64,000 nt of DNA from Vitellaria paradoxa (Eukaryota; Streptophyta; Magnoliopsida; Ericales; Sapotaceae): the NCBI GenBank assembly GCA_019916065.1, contig CM034242.1, forward strand, positions 14,446,823 to 14,510,822, in the 5' to 3' direction. Below the pieces are notes generated by a model. That model was not told the DNA's origin. It ran no database searches and saw only the letters and a program-made list of their open reading frames with translations. The translations under genes and the position numbers were made by a program. Positions 49,561-60,469 of this stretch are shown piece by piece (position 1 is the stretch's first letter; each line of letters begins with the position of its first letter).

Positions 49561-50621
49561 ATGATTTATATCAAATGTGTTTAGCCTCTAAAAATATGTT
49601 TGTTTCTTTGAGTACTGAAAATATAGTACCTAAGAGACCCTTAATCAAAGAAAACCCTTTAATTTTGTGGCATAAGTGTTTAGGTCACATATCTAAAGAA
49701 ATGATAAATAGATTAATTAAAAATGACATTTTTTCTTCTCTTGATTTTGGAGATATGAAGACTTGTGTTGATTACATTAGGGGTAAGCTAACCAAATTAA
49801 AAAGAAAGGTGTAACTCGCAATTTAAATCTTTTAGAAATCATTTACACTGACATCAATGGACCCTACTCTCTCACATTATGTGATAATAAATATTTTATT
49901 ACTTTTATTGATAACTTTTCTCATTATGGTTACATTTATTTGATAAAAGAAAATTTAGATACTCTAGAAAAATTTTAAATTTTCCAGATTAAGGTTAAAA
50001 AACAATTAGGAAAAGCTATCAAAATTGTGAGATTTGACCGTTGGGGTAAATATTATGGCAAACATGTTATATTGAGCAGCATATAGGACCATTTGCCAAA
50101 TATTTGTGAGAGTTTAGTATTGTTGCCAATTTACTATGCCTGTGAGTCTTGAACAAAATGGTGTTGCAGAGAGACGTAACTGTACTTTCAAAGACATGAT
50201 GAGAAGTATGATGAGTCATTCTAACCTACCTAATTTCCATTGGAGTAAGGCAATCAAAACTGCATTACACATCCTTAACCAAGTTTCTAGTAAATCTGTT
50301 CCTAAAAAACCTTTTGAATTATGGACCAATAATAAACCCAATTTGAATCATTTTCAAGTATTGGGTTGTTTAGTTGATGTGAGGATTTATAACCCTTTTA
50401 AGAAAACTATTAAGCTTAGATCAACTCGTAGTTTCTTCATTGGCTATCCAGAATGTTCTAAGGGATACAGGTCCTATTACCCCACAAGCAGTACTAGAAT
50501 TGTTGAGTCTATGACAATAAAATTTCTTGAACATGATGTTACTGACGTTACTGATGTCGAATATGATCAATTTGTTGATAAGGGTCAGAAGAAAAAATTG
50601 TGGCTTTTTCTTTGCCTATAG
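49539..50621 (+). pseudogene. copia integrase relic
   Basis: GAG_pre-integrase zinc region at 49660-49810 (LWHKCLGHIS then CVDY). Catalytic core starts near 49845 with 'IYTDINGPYS' (first Asp), a second Asp in 'RFDRWGKYYG' at about 50030-50060, and the Glu in 'NGVAERRN' at about 50157-50180. Downstream 50181-50621 has '[12 protein letters not shown]' and [10 protein letters not shown]. Frames shift at least twice and a stop occurs at about 49977. The normal role is insertion of the cDNA. Confidence 0.85.
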
Positions 50622-50737
50622 TGCTTGAAACTGCATTCCCTGCACCTGCACCTATACCTACACCTGTTGAGGAAATTAATCCTCAAAAACATATGAATAT
50701 AATACCAAATGATGAGGTTAATCAACCTTAAGAATTT

Positions 50738-51700
50738 TTGATTGAAATGTCATTGAGAAGATCTGTTACACAAAGGCATTCTGCTATTTCTGATGATTAT
50801 ATAGTTTTTCTTGGTGAGACTGGTTATGATTATGATGATATTATTGAACTGATAACATATTTTGATGCTATAACTAGTTCACAGGCTAGCATGCAGTTAG
50901 ATGTTATGAATGATGAGATGCAATCTATGGCTAATAATGGAGTATGGGATCTTCTAGAGCCTCCTGAAGGTTGCAAGCCTGTTGTTTGTAAGTGGTTTTT
51001 TAAAACCAAAAGAGATTCTTAGGGAAAGATTGAGTGATTCAAGGCAAAGTTAATGGCTAAGAGTTTCACTCAGAAAGAAAGTATTGATTATAGTGAGACA
51101 TTTTCACCCGTGTCAACTAAAGACTATTTGCAGATTATTATACCTTTGGTAGGTCATTATGATTTAGAGGTACATCAAATGGATGTAAAGACAGCATTTT
51201 TAAATGGTATTTTGGATGAGAAAGTCTTTATGGTACAGTCTAAATATTTTAATGAAAACGGTAAGAAGCATCTTGTATGTAGGTTAAAAAAGTCCATTTA
51301 TGGTCTTAAACAGGCATCTAGCCAATGGTACTTGAAATTTGATCAAATAATTATTTCTCTGGGTTTCATTGAGAATAAAATAGATCAATGCCTTTAACTT
51401 AAGGTTAGTGGGAGTAAGTTCATCTTTCTTGTTTTATATGTTGATGATATCTAGCTAGCTAGCAGTGATTTGGGTTTGTTATATGATACTAAGGGGCTAT
51501 TGTTTAAAAATTTTGACATGAAAGATCTTGGAAAAGCTTTATTTGTTTTAGGCATCGAAATTCAACAAAATAGGTCCCATGGTTTGTTGGGACTTTCTCA
51601 GATAGCCTATATAGATCGAGTGTTGAATAGGTTCAATATATAAAATTGTAAACCTAGAGAAGTACGCATTGTGAAAAGCGATAAACTCAGTAAAAAATAG
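50738..51700 (+). pseudogene. copia reverse transcriptase relic
   Basis: Begins 'MQSMANNGVWDLLEPPEG' at about 50920, then VCKWFFKTK, 'FSPVSTKDYLQIII', 'LEVHQMDVKTAFLNG' (first catalytic Asp region, about 51165-51210), 'KSIYGLKQASSQWY', and the YVDD active site at about 51438-51449. Stops at about 51020, 51395 and 51452 interrupt it. The order is standard for plant copia. Confidence 0.9.
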
Positions 51701-51937
51701 TGCCCTAAGAATGATATTGAGAAAGAGAATATAATGAATGTGCCTTACTCTAATGTTGTGGGCAATCTAATGTATACTTAGGTTTGTACAAGATTAGATA
51801 TTTTATATGCTGTAAGTGTTCTGGGCAGATTCATTTCTAATTCAGGACATGATCATTGGTGGCAGTTAAGAAGGTTTTAAGATACTTACAGCAAACTAAA
51901 AACTACATGCTAACATATAGAAGATTTGAGCATCTTA

Positions 51938-52086
51938 GGGTGTGTTTGGAGTGATAAAAAAGTAAGATAAAATAAAATAAAGTGAGATAAGTTGTGGGTT
52001 AATAATTCGCGTAATGAGATAAAAAGTGATTAACTTTTAGATATTTTTAGAAATTTTTAGAGTTTTTTAACAAACCAAACATAACC
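51938..52086. mobile_element. Tourist-like MITE inside the copia RT/RNase H segment
   Basis: Ends GGGTGTGTTTGG and, as complement, GGTTATGTTTGG, with TTA on both sides (51935-51937, 52087-52089). 149 bp, A/T-rich. Removing it with one TTA restores the copia reading from 'RRFEHL' directly into KIVGYLDSDFAG, which confirms the borders. Confidence 0.8.
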
Positions 52087-52579
52087 TTAAGATAGTTGGC
52101 TACTTAGATTCAGATTTCGCTGGTTCCCTAGATGACATAAAGTCTACATCTAGTTATATTTTCATAATGGCTGGAGGAGCAATCTCGTGGAAAATACTAA
52201 GCAGACTTTTACGACTTTATCCACTATGCATGCAGAATTTGTAGCATGTTGTGGGGCAGTAACACATGTTGTTTGATTGACTAATTTCATTTCAAGGCTT
52301 GTGATGGTAAAATCTATTTCGAAACCTTTGAAAATATATTGTGATAATAGCGTTGCTACATTTTTCTTTAAGACTAACAAAAGTTCTGGTGGATTGAAAT
52401 ATGTTGAGATAAAATATCTTATTATTAGAGATCATGTGAAGAATGGAGATGTTATGATTGATAATATCAATACAAAAGTCATAATAGCTGATTCATTAAC
52501 TAAGGGATTGAGACATGTCACTTTTAATAAGTATGTTCATGATAAGCTTGTTCTAGAATCTTTTGACATACTTGGTTAG
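52087..52579 (+). pseudogene. copia RNase H relic
   Basis: 'GYLDSDFAGSLDD' (catalytic Asp region) then 'TSSYIFIMAGGAISW', a shifted 'STMHAEFVACCGAV' (Glu region), 'IYCDNSVATFF' (Asp), and a C-terminal open frame 52277-52579 with 'VKNGDVMIDNINTK' and ADSLTKGL. At least one frameshift and one stop. The normal role is removal of RNA from the cDNA hybrid. Confidence 0.85.
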
Positions 52580-52983
52580 TGGGAGAGTTTTAATTTGCAT
52601 CACTATAGTGTCTTGACATTGTATTTGTAAATAAATATTTTGATTTTTTAACACTTTTAATGACATTATTATTCTTGATTATTATCATTATTTTATGTAT
52701 ATATGAGATATGATAAATTGTCATAATTTGAGTTTTATTTATCTCAAATTTAAGTGTTCATGGTTTAGTATATCTCACTGAGATTATTAGAGATATACAT
52801 ATTATAATATGTCTCATATGTAACATAAAGACAATAGAGTTTATATTATAATTTGTGAATTTCTCCGTGCAGCTTATAATTGAATCATATGTGCAATAGA
52901 GAAATCATACGGGAAAAGACTGACAACTAATAGCATAAATTTAGATCATATGAGAAGGCCGTTACTTGTTACATTACTATATC

Positions 52984-53095
52984 TTAATTCATGTCAACAT
53001 TATGATCAATATTTGTAATCTTAATTCAACATTATGATCAATATTTGTAATCTTAATTCATATCAACATTATGATCAATATTTGTAATCATGGAA
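52984..53095 (+). repeat. Three-copy minisatellite before the 3' LTR
   Basis: 'caacattatgatcaatattt' followed by gtaatc occurs three times, spaced about 33 and 38 bp, linked by 'ttaattcat' variants. It lies in the untranslated segment of the copia element. Confidence 0.75.
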
Positions 53096-53263
53096 GGTCC
53101 TATGTCAATAAAGTATATATATACTGTTATGGTTCGATATTGGTAATCTTATTGGACTGAATTGTATTAAAAGATGTGGTCTCTACTGTATTAGTTTTAG
53201 TTTTATTAGTGACCACCTGTGAGTTTTACTATTCACCCTATTAAGTTCGTAATTAATATTGTT

Positions 53264-53275
53264 CAAATGAGAGAA
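53264..53275 (+). other. Polypurine tract of the copia element
   Basis: The purine-rich run caaatgagagaa directly precedes the 3' LTR, the expected place for second-strand priming. Confidence 0.5.
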
Positions 53276-53848
53276 TATTAAAATATTATTGAGCTTTCAT
53301 TAATTATTTAGTGAAGACCGAATATAATACAGTTATAATGAGACAATTGTCTAGGTTTTATTTGTTATGATGTAATTTAGTATTAAGCCCATATGCACCT
53401 AATTAATAAAATATAATTTGACAACTTAATGTAAGCCTTTAAGTTTACGGAAAATTATATCCAACTCATACTTGGTAATTTTTTAAAGTTATTAGTCACA
53501 CTCAAAAAAAAGTATTGCTTTTAAGTCACATTAATGTGAAAAGTTTTGTATTTAAGTCATACTTTTGATTGGGTCCCACGAGTTTGTTTTGAATATAATT
53601 TATAATATGACTTAAATGCCCTTTTTCTATAATTAACTGAGATGTAGTTGCTGAAAATTATGGAACCGAAAATCACGTTTTCCGTTTTTGTTTCATTCCT
53701 TATCAATTGCGTGAACATATAGTGAGATAAAAATCTGTTAAAGGATTATATACGAAGGAATACACACGGATTACGCGAGTTTGTGCTGTGAGATTAACGT
53801 CGATCGAATGAATATATACAGATTTGGATTACGTATTTAAACACATGA

Positions 53849-54950
53849 CTGCGGTACTGTTTTTTTTAGGATGCATGCTCGTTCAAAAACAGTACCGCGT
53901 TCAAAAACAGTACCGCATGACTCTATCATACAATCATCATATGTAAATACAAAAAATAGTTCACATATCAAACGAATAATCGACAGTACCGCATGTGTGA
54001 CAGTACCGCATGTGTCTGCGGTACTGTTTTTTTTAGGATGCAAGCTCGTTCAAAAACAGTACCGCATGACTCTATCATGCAAACATCACATGTAAACACA
54101 AAAATAGTTCACATATCAAACGAATAACCGACAGTACCGCAGCACCACATGTCTGCGGTACTGTTTTTTTTAGGATGCATGCTCGTTCAAAAACAGTACC
54201 GCATGACTATATCATGCAAACATCACATGTAAACACAAAAATAGTTCACATATCAAACGAATAACCGACAGTACCGCATGTGTGACAGTACCACATGTCT
54301 GCGGTGCTGTTTTTTTTAGGATGCATGCTCGTTCAAAAACAGTACCGCACGACTCTATCATGCAAACATCACATGTAAACACAAAAATAGTTCACATATC
54401 AAACGAATAACCGACAGTACCGCATGTGTGACAGTACCACATGTCTGCGGTACTGTTTTTTTTAGGATGCATGCTCGTTCAAAAACAGTACCGCATGACT
54501 CTATCATGCAAACATTACATGTAAACACAAAAATAGTTCACATATCAAACGAATAACCGACAGTACCGCATGTGTGACAGTACCACATGTCTGCGGTACT
54601 GTTTTTTTTAGGATGCATGCTCGTTCAAAAACAGTACCGCACGACTCTATCATGCAAATATCACATGTAAACACAAAAATAGTTCACATATCAAACGAAT
54701 GACCGACAGTACCGCATGTGTGACAGTACCACATGTCTGCGGTACTGTTTTTTTTAGGATGCATGCTCGTTCAAAAACAGTACCGCACGACTCTATCATG
54801 CAAACATCACATGTAAACACAAAAATAGTTCACATATCAAACGAATGACCGACAGTACCGCATGTGTGACAGTACCACATGTCTGCGGTACTGTTTTTTT
54901 TAGGATGCATGCTCGTTCAAAAACAGTACCGCATGACTATATCATGCAAA
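53849..54950. repeat. Eight-copy 146-bp tandem array with internal inverted repeat
   Basis: The landmark gcggtactg (one copy gcggtgctg) occurs at 53851, 54018, 54155, 54301, 54447, 54593, 54739 and 54885. Spacings are 167, 137 and then five times exactly 146 bp. Each unit has tgcggtactgttttt and its perfect complement aaaaacagtaccgca about 20 bases apart, around a loop containing gcatgc, plus further copies of acagtaccgca. Copies from 54155 on are nearly identical, so recent expansion is likely. Confidence 0.95.
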
Positions 54951-54964
54951 GAATGATGCTGTTT

Positions 54965-55130
54965 TAATGAGGTACTGTTTTTTTATACGGTACTGTTTTA
55001 TTATGTGGTACTGTTTTATTATGTGGTACTGTTTTTATGCGGTACTGTTTTTATGCGATAATGTTTTATTATGTGGTATTATTTTTTATGCGGTATTGTT
55101 TTATTATATGGTACTGTTTTCCTTAATAGT
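54965..55130. repeat. Short-period repeat derived from the array motif
   Basis: About nine degenerate copies of a 15-21 bp unit, gcggtactgttttattatgt and variants. It reuses the ggtactgtttt word of the 146-bp array immediately to its left. Confidence 0.85.
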
Positions 55131-55884
55131 TTTGATTTTGTTTCCAAAAATCAGTTTTGCTTATTTTATAAAGAAGATGAAAAGTCACGGAATTAGGTTT
55201 TTCTCAAACAGTTTTGATTTTATTTCCAAAAATCAGTTTTACTTGCTTTATAAAGAAGATGGAAAGTCACGGAAGTTATGAGTAAAGTGTGCACTATTTT
55301 CGGATAAAACTGGCAGTTTTGAAATGTAGTGAAAAACGCGTGATATCCTTTTTGGTTTTTTTGTTGCAAGTGTGACTTATTCACAAATAAGATTTTTAGG
55401 TATGACTTAAATCTTTATAAGTTCATAAATAGTGACCGGCCTCCAAAAACCCCTTAAGTTTAATAGTAGTCCGTAATGGGAGGACCCTATTAGAATTTAT
55501 AAATATAATTTATTGACTAGTCTCCACTCCACTCTTAATTTTGAAACTCTAATGTTTTAGCTATTCCAATGAGAGCTGTCGTTGTAAATAAGAGAACGAG
55601 TGCAAACCCTAATCATCCGCTGTAAATTTTGTACACACTAAATATATTAAATAATTCAGCCATAATTCAAATGACTATGATTAATACAGGTATTAGGTTT
55701 TATTTCTTAAATTTAGCATTCTAATATTCATATATGAATTTTAAGTTTATTACATGATTTTCCACTTCATTTTAGCCCCACGGCAGATCGAAAGTGGGTG
55801 CTTTGAAGAAATATTGAAACGAAGTTGAACGATTTAAAAGTAAAGAAAACAAAAAAGGAGAATTTAAACCATACGATTAGAAGG

Positions 55885-55890
55885 TTTATT
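55885..55890 (-). terminator. Candidate polyadenylation signal of the DUF7722-like gene
   Basis: AATAAA on the minus strand, 67 bp after the stop codon of the small gene, with a T-rich surround; position and sequence are suitable. Confidence 0.45.
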
Positions 55891-55956
55891 GAGGATAAAA
55901 TACATAGGTTGTACTCATACATGTTTATATAAACATATATATATATATATATATAA

Positions 55957-56241
55957 TCAGTTCTGAGAAGGCCAAAGGAAGGCTCCCATCGCAAAGTTCC
56001 TCTTATAAGCGACATCTCCGGTAACGGGCAAACCGTACTGGGTTAAGATGCAGTCGAGCTTCCACTCCGGCATGGTCTCGTAGTCGGCTTTCTTGTACCT
56101 TGGGTAGTGCAATGGCATCTGAAACTGATAGCACCGCTTCTCATCATCAGTCCCTCTGCTTCCACTCACTTTGTTCCCGTTCGGCCTTATATGCCCTCCA
56201 TTCATGGTGTAGGCAGGGTTTGAAATTGCTGTTCCACTCAT
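55957..56241 (-). CDS. Small plant-specific protein, DUF7722-like, 94 residues
   Basis: A single-exon minus-strand frame from ATG to TGA. The C-terminal half carries the recognisable signature of a land-plant family of about 90-residue proteins: 'QMPLHYPRYKKADYETMPEW' near residues 41-60, then 'LDCILTQYGLP' and 'AMGAFLWP' at the end. I recall this as DUF7722; its function is unknown to me and no catalytic motif is visible. The N-terminal half is Gly/Asn-rich and probably disordered; no signal peptide or membrane segment. A TATA box lies 81 bp upstream, a GA repeat fills the leader, and an AATAAA follows the stop, so the gene looks intact and expressed. It begins about 200 bp beyond the right end of the copia element. 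Confidence 0.8.
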   Translation of the reverse strand: MSGTAISNPAYTMNGGHIRPNGNKVSGSRGTDDEKRCYQFQMPLHYPRYKKADYETMPEWKLDCILTQYGLPVTGDVAYKRNFAMGAFLWPSQN

Positions 56242-56248
56242 CTTTTAA

Positions 56249-56251
<3 letters not shown>

Positions 56252-56284
<33 letters not shown>
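56252..56284 (-). promoter_or_regulatory. GA-repeat in the 5' leader of the DUF7722-like gene
   Basis: About 16 CT dinucleotides on the plus strand, GA on the coding strand, between the TATA box and start codon. GA repeats in plant leaders can bind BPC/GAGA-type factors; that role here is inference. Confidence 0.5.
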
Positions 56285-56287
<3 letters not shown>

Positions 56288-56321
56288 CGTTTTCTTGGCC
56301 TAAACTCAAGGCCAAGGCACC

Positions 56322-56329
56322 TTTTTATA
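56322..56329 (-). promoter_or_regulatory. TATA box of the DUF7722-like gene
   Basis: TATAAAAA on the minus strand, 81 bp upstream of the ATG, leaving room for a leader of roughly 50 bases with the GA repeat. Confidence 0.6.
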
Positions 56330-57176
56330 GACACCAGGAGGGAGAGAGGGGAATTGTTTCGTTTACCCTCTCTTATTTGATTGACAATGAAAAATTGTAC
56401 TCCACAAGAAAGTTTTATCACTTGCGTGCAATGGTAGTCTTTGTAATTAATTGCAATATATTTAATGAGTTAAATATTTTAAATAGGAATATTAATGATA
56501 CAAGTGGCGTTTAGAGTTCAATTTTTTTGCTTTTTTTTTTCAAAAATTAAAATACCAAAATTAATGAAAGACAAAATTGATGAAAGTTACTTTTTAACTG
56601 AGAAGCCCACAACCTTCTATAGGAACGTATCGTTTTAGTTTTTGTGATAAATATTATAATAGTGTACAATTTTTTGTTAATTAATTAATTAGAAAAATAC
56701 TATCTTGTTATAAAAATTTATAAAACTAATATAAGTACATATGATGTGGAGTGACAAGTCTCATAAATAATTAAATTACATCTTAAGGAATTTTATATTT
56801 TACAATATTGATCATAGTCCCAAACTTAGGCCACATTATTCTAACTATATCTTCTGCACCAAAAAAAAAAAAAAAAAAAGAAAAGAAAAGATAAAAAAAT
56901 AAAAAAAAAATAGTTGCGTACGTAGCGTTACCCGATCAAGTAGAAATTTTTTCTAGTGTTTTTGTAAGGTGATTTCTCATTGATTGGTTAATTTATTTGC
57001 TGAGTAACTAGCTTGGGATGCCATTATAGTAAAGTAGTTTTTGGATTTAAGCAGTACGCCGTATGCATGAGCAATATTTTCTTAAACTTAGGAAATATTT
57101 GATACAAGATAAAAAGTTTAGGGAAAAGATTATTAGAGTAATTATTAATCCAGTAACAATTAATGGAATAATAAGT

Positions 57177-57214
<38 letters not shown>

Positions 57215-60135
57215 TGAAATAGAAGTTTATGGCACTTATGTTTGGATTAAGAGAATAAATATTAACCGGTAAAAATTAGATATAAAGTTTGGAATGCTAA
57301 ATATTTTTAAGGGGTAAAAGTTAATTTTAGTAAAATATTATAATAAAATAAATCATCATAATAATTTTTATTTTAATAATAATTAATTTTAATGAAATAT
57401 ATATTAATTATAAAAAATAATTTTATCATAGGTTAATATTTCAATGGGAATCAATTTTAATTCATAGATTATGATTTCAATGGGAATTAATTTTAATAAT
57501 GAATTATTGTTTGTTAAAAATTATTTTTATTTTGACAAAATAATTTACTAAAACAAATAATTTTAGTTTATTTAAATAAATTATTATTTTTAATAAGTTA
57601 TATTAATGCAATACATCATCTTGTAAATTATTATTTATGAGAAATAATTTTATTTAATGAAGTATTTTAATAAAATAAATTATTTTAATAAGTAATTATT
57701 ATTTATTAAACATTAATTCTAATTTGAGAAAATAGATAATTTTAGTCATAAATTAATATTTCAATATACTAAGTTTACAAAATAAAATATAATAAATTGT
57801 TTTAATAAGAAATTGTTATTTATGAAATATAATTTTGATAAAATAATTTAATAATTAATTAACTTTAGTTTAGTTAAATAAATTATTATTTTATAATATT
57901 TATTATAATTATTTATAAGAGAATGTTACTTAGAGTTTTTTAAAAATATAAAGAAATATTTTACGGGATAATGAGAAAATGATAAATTTTTCCATTATCC
58001 CCATTACCAACCACCACTCAAAAGTAAAAATTTACCCCCTATCCTTACTGCAAGACTAATTGTTACACTTCATCTAAACTAATGTAATAAAAGGTAAAAA
58101 TTATCTCAGTAAAATTTACCCTCCTTTATCCCCAAAACAAATATACCCTTTAGTAACTTTTGCTTTTTGTTATCAAAAAAGGAATTTTAGTAACTTTTGC
58201 TTTTTTGACATTTAATAACACCTCAAAAGTTGATAAAAATTCTTCTAAAACTTTTCAACTTTTTTACCAAATAATTAGAAATTCTTAAAAATTCTTGAAA
58301 ATTTTTTTAACTTTTTATCAAATAACCAAAATTTACTACAATTTTTAGAGGTTATCAAAATTTTTACTGAATACCTAAAAATTACTAAAAATTTTTTATA
58401 ATTTTTTTTATAATATTTGAACACCCAAAATGGGTAAAATTTTTTTATAATTTTCTTTTTGTTTTACTAAACGTATTAAAAGTTACATCTAATTGGTAAG
58501 CTTTGCCAAACAAAAATCAGCAAAAAAATCCCAAAAATCTCGCTTCAAGTTGCGCCCTTTATTTATCTATCTTAAACTAGATGGTATGATGTTTTTTAGC
58601 ATGAAATCAAAGGGTGTTGGGGTCTTTAGTCCCTTGTGCATAAGCCCTAATAAAAAAAGAACAAACAACAACAACAGTGGTAGTAGGAGGAGAACGTTAA
58701 AGCACGTCCTAGAAGAAAACAGAAGGTCGAGGGAAATTAATGTCATGAAAGGGACACACAAAGAAGATAGAATCGGGGGTGTCATGATAGACAGGCTACT
58801 AGGAGAGACTTGAGACTTACATGTCCAAGACATATCTTGAAATAAATGCTGTTGGATTATTGAATGGTTACCCTTATCTGATCAATTTCTAATTACTTGA
58901 CAAAAACTAGCTAGTTCAATCCAGCTTAAAGAAATTTAGTGTCCAAATGCAATTGAAAAGCACTTAATTAATTAATTTATTACAACAAAATATATGTATG
59001 TATATATATCTAGTTGCATGTATAAAAAATAGAAAATGATCCAATCAGATGGTACTGAATTGACAATATAGGTATATATCAACCAAATGCAGTATAAGGT
59101 TGCCAAAATGTGTGCATTAGGTTTAGTAATTTTTCGAACTTAACCAGTACGTGGGCTTATTCTAAAATCAGAAATAATCAAACCTTGTACAACTTAATCC
59201 CTGGTAGGTTAAAGGCAAGTGCATAACTAGAAATTTTCTTAGTCCTGGATTACAGGTTGGGAATTAAGGTGTCGATTTGAAATTTTTCTCACCTTGACCT
59301 AAGAACTGAGTATTAAATTAGGTTATGCATAATTAAATATTAAATTGAATTACAGATAGTTGGGTTAAAATTTTATATACTATTAGTAGTGTAGAACTAT
59401 AAAAATTTTAAATCAAAATCATATCCGGACTATAACCCAACAAATCCCATACATAGCTCTGCCCGTGGTTAAAGATGAGATTGTTCCAGCTTGGAATCTT
59501 GTGAATGATGACTAACTTTCTTTTGAATTCAACAAGTCAAGTTCCCAACTTTTGTTTAGCAGAAAAAAAGATACAAAAGAAAAAAAAAAAAACATTTTTC
59601 TCGGAAAATCAGCATGTAAATAGCAATTCGGAGCATGCTGTGCTTCCACCATGCTAATCAAAAAAGCATCGTTAATTAAGTTTCTTTCTGTGAAAGTTAT
59701 CCACTGGTTTTAGGCTATTTACTCGATGGGTTGTATTTTCAAAGCAAGCGGGCAATGAACTAGTCTTTCTTCTTAACCTAATCTCCATTAAGGTTTGATA
59801 GAGACTCATCGGACGACATTTTGTGTGCTGGAATTGTTCACTGCTAGTTAATAATCTTGAGCATCTATGCTTTGATTTTTCTGTCTATTTTTTTTTTATT
59901 AATTTAGAGTTAATAGTACTGCATATATAATTTCTAATGGTACACCATGACAAAGTTGTAAATCAATCCACCAATTACTTTAGAACTCTTAATGACTTGT
60001 CCTCAAACAAAATAATATATATTTATACATTTACATATATATATATATATATTACAAATTATATCAATGTTTCAAAATATGACATGACATCAACGGTTAA
60101 ATTTTATTTAAAAAAATATTTAACGGCTGAGATGA
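56330..60135. other. AT-rich spacer, no convincing gene
   Basis: The stretch 57060-58150 is very A/T-rich with repeated 'ttaataaaataaatta'-like words and a (TA)n tract at about 57182-57210. A 106-codon Lys/Arg-rich frame at 58493-58813 has no recognised domain. 58850-60130 is ordinary spacer with another (TA)n tract near 60034-60052. Confidence 0.5.
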
Positions 60136-60137
60136 GT

Positions 60138-60450
60138 GTTGAAGGGAGAGAGAGAAAAAGGGGGTTGGAGGAGTGATGGCATGAGAGAGAGAGGGGCAGG
60201 ATGGGGGTGAGAGAGAAGAGAGAGGGGGTTGGGGGCGTGTCAGAAAGGGGAGAGAGAGAAAGAAAATGGGTTGGAGGAGTGATGGGAGAGAGAAGACAGG
60301 GTGCTGGAGCATGTCAGAGGGGGGAGGGAGAAAGGGAGTTGAGGGAGTGATGGGACAAAAGATAGAGGGGCGGGATGGGGGGTGATAGAGAAGAGAGAGG
60401 GGGTTGGGGGAGAGATGACGTGAGATAGAGGAGAGAGGGGGGTTGGATTT
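60138..60450. repeat. Purine-rich minisatellite
   Basis: About 310 bases almost free of pyrimidines except scattered T, made of gagagag runs and recurrent words 'ttggaggagtgatgg' (60165, 60271, variant at 60339) and 'gagagggggttggggg'. Units are rearranged, not strictly periodic. Confidence 0.8.
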
Positions 60451-60469
60451 GTTGGGGTGGAGAAGTTTT

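Larger units (their letters stand above)
53448..55453. mobile_element. Mutator-like element with 9-bp target duplication, inside the 3' LTR
   Basis: Flanked by ttaagttta at 53439-53447 and 55454-55462; nine bases is the Mutator hallmark. Near the left end 'aaagttattagtcacactc' and, as complement near the right end, 'aaagatttaagtcatacct' are similar inverted terminal segments. A second such pair is 'ttttaagtcac' and its complement. No transposase; the interior is mainly the 146-bp array and a short-period tail. Confidence 0.7.
43925..55754 (+). mobile_element. Complete but inactive Ty1/copia retrotransposon hosting four insertions
   Basis: Flanked by the exact 5-bp duplication tgatt (43920-43924 and 55755-55759). 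It has a 5' LTR, a primer-binding site, decayed gag, protease, integrase, reverse transcriptase and RNase H in copia order on the plus strand, a polypurine tract and a 3' LTR. About 5 kb of its length is later insertions: hAT MITE 45140-46007, solo LTR 46179-47960, Tourist-like MITE 51938-52086 and Mutator-like element 53448-55453. Stops and frameshifts in every domain make it non-functional. Confidence 0.9.
53276..55754 (+). repeat. 3' LTR of the copia element, split by an insertion
   Basis: Left part 53276-53447 and right part 55463-55754 together match the 5' LTR. It ends TTATTACA. The start reads TATTAAAATATTATTGAG against TGTTAGAATGTTATTAAG in the 5' LTR: most changes are G to A. The 2-kb insertion between the parts is the Mutator-like element. 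Confidence 0.85.

Noticed and set aside
53849..54950. Possible CRISPR array
   Set aside because: The whole 146-bp unit is repeated with no unique spacers, and the genome is a plant's.
58493..58813. 106-codon Lys/Arg-rich plus-strand frame, and the 88-codon frame opposite it
   Set aside because: No recognisable domain, low-complexity Asn and Leu runs; length is within chance for this composition.
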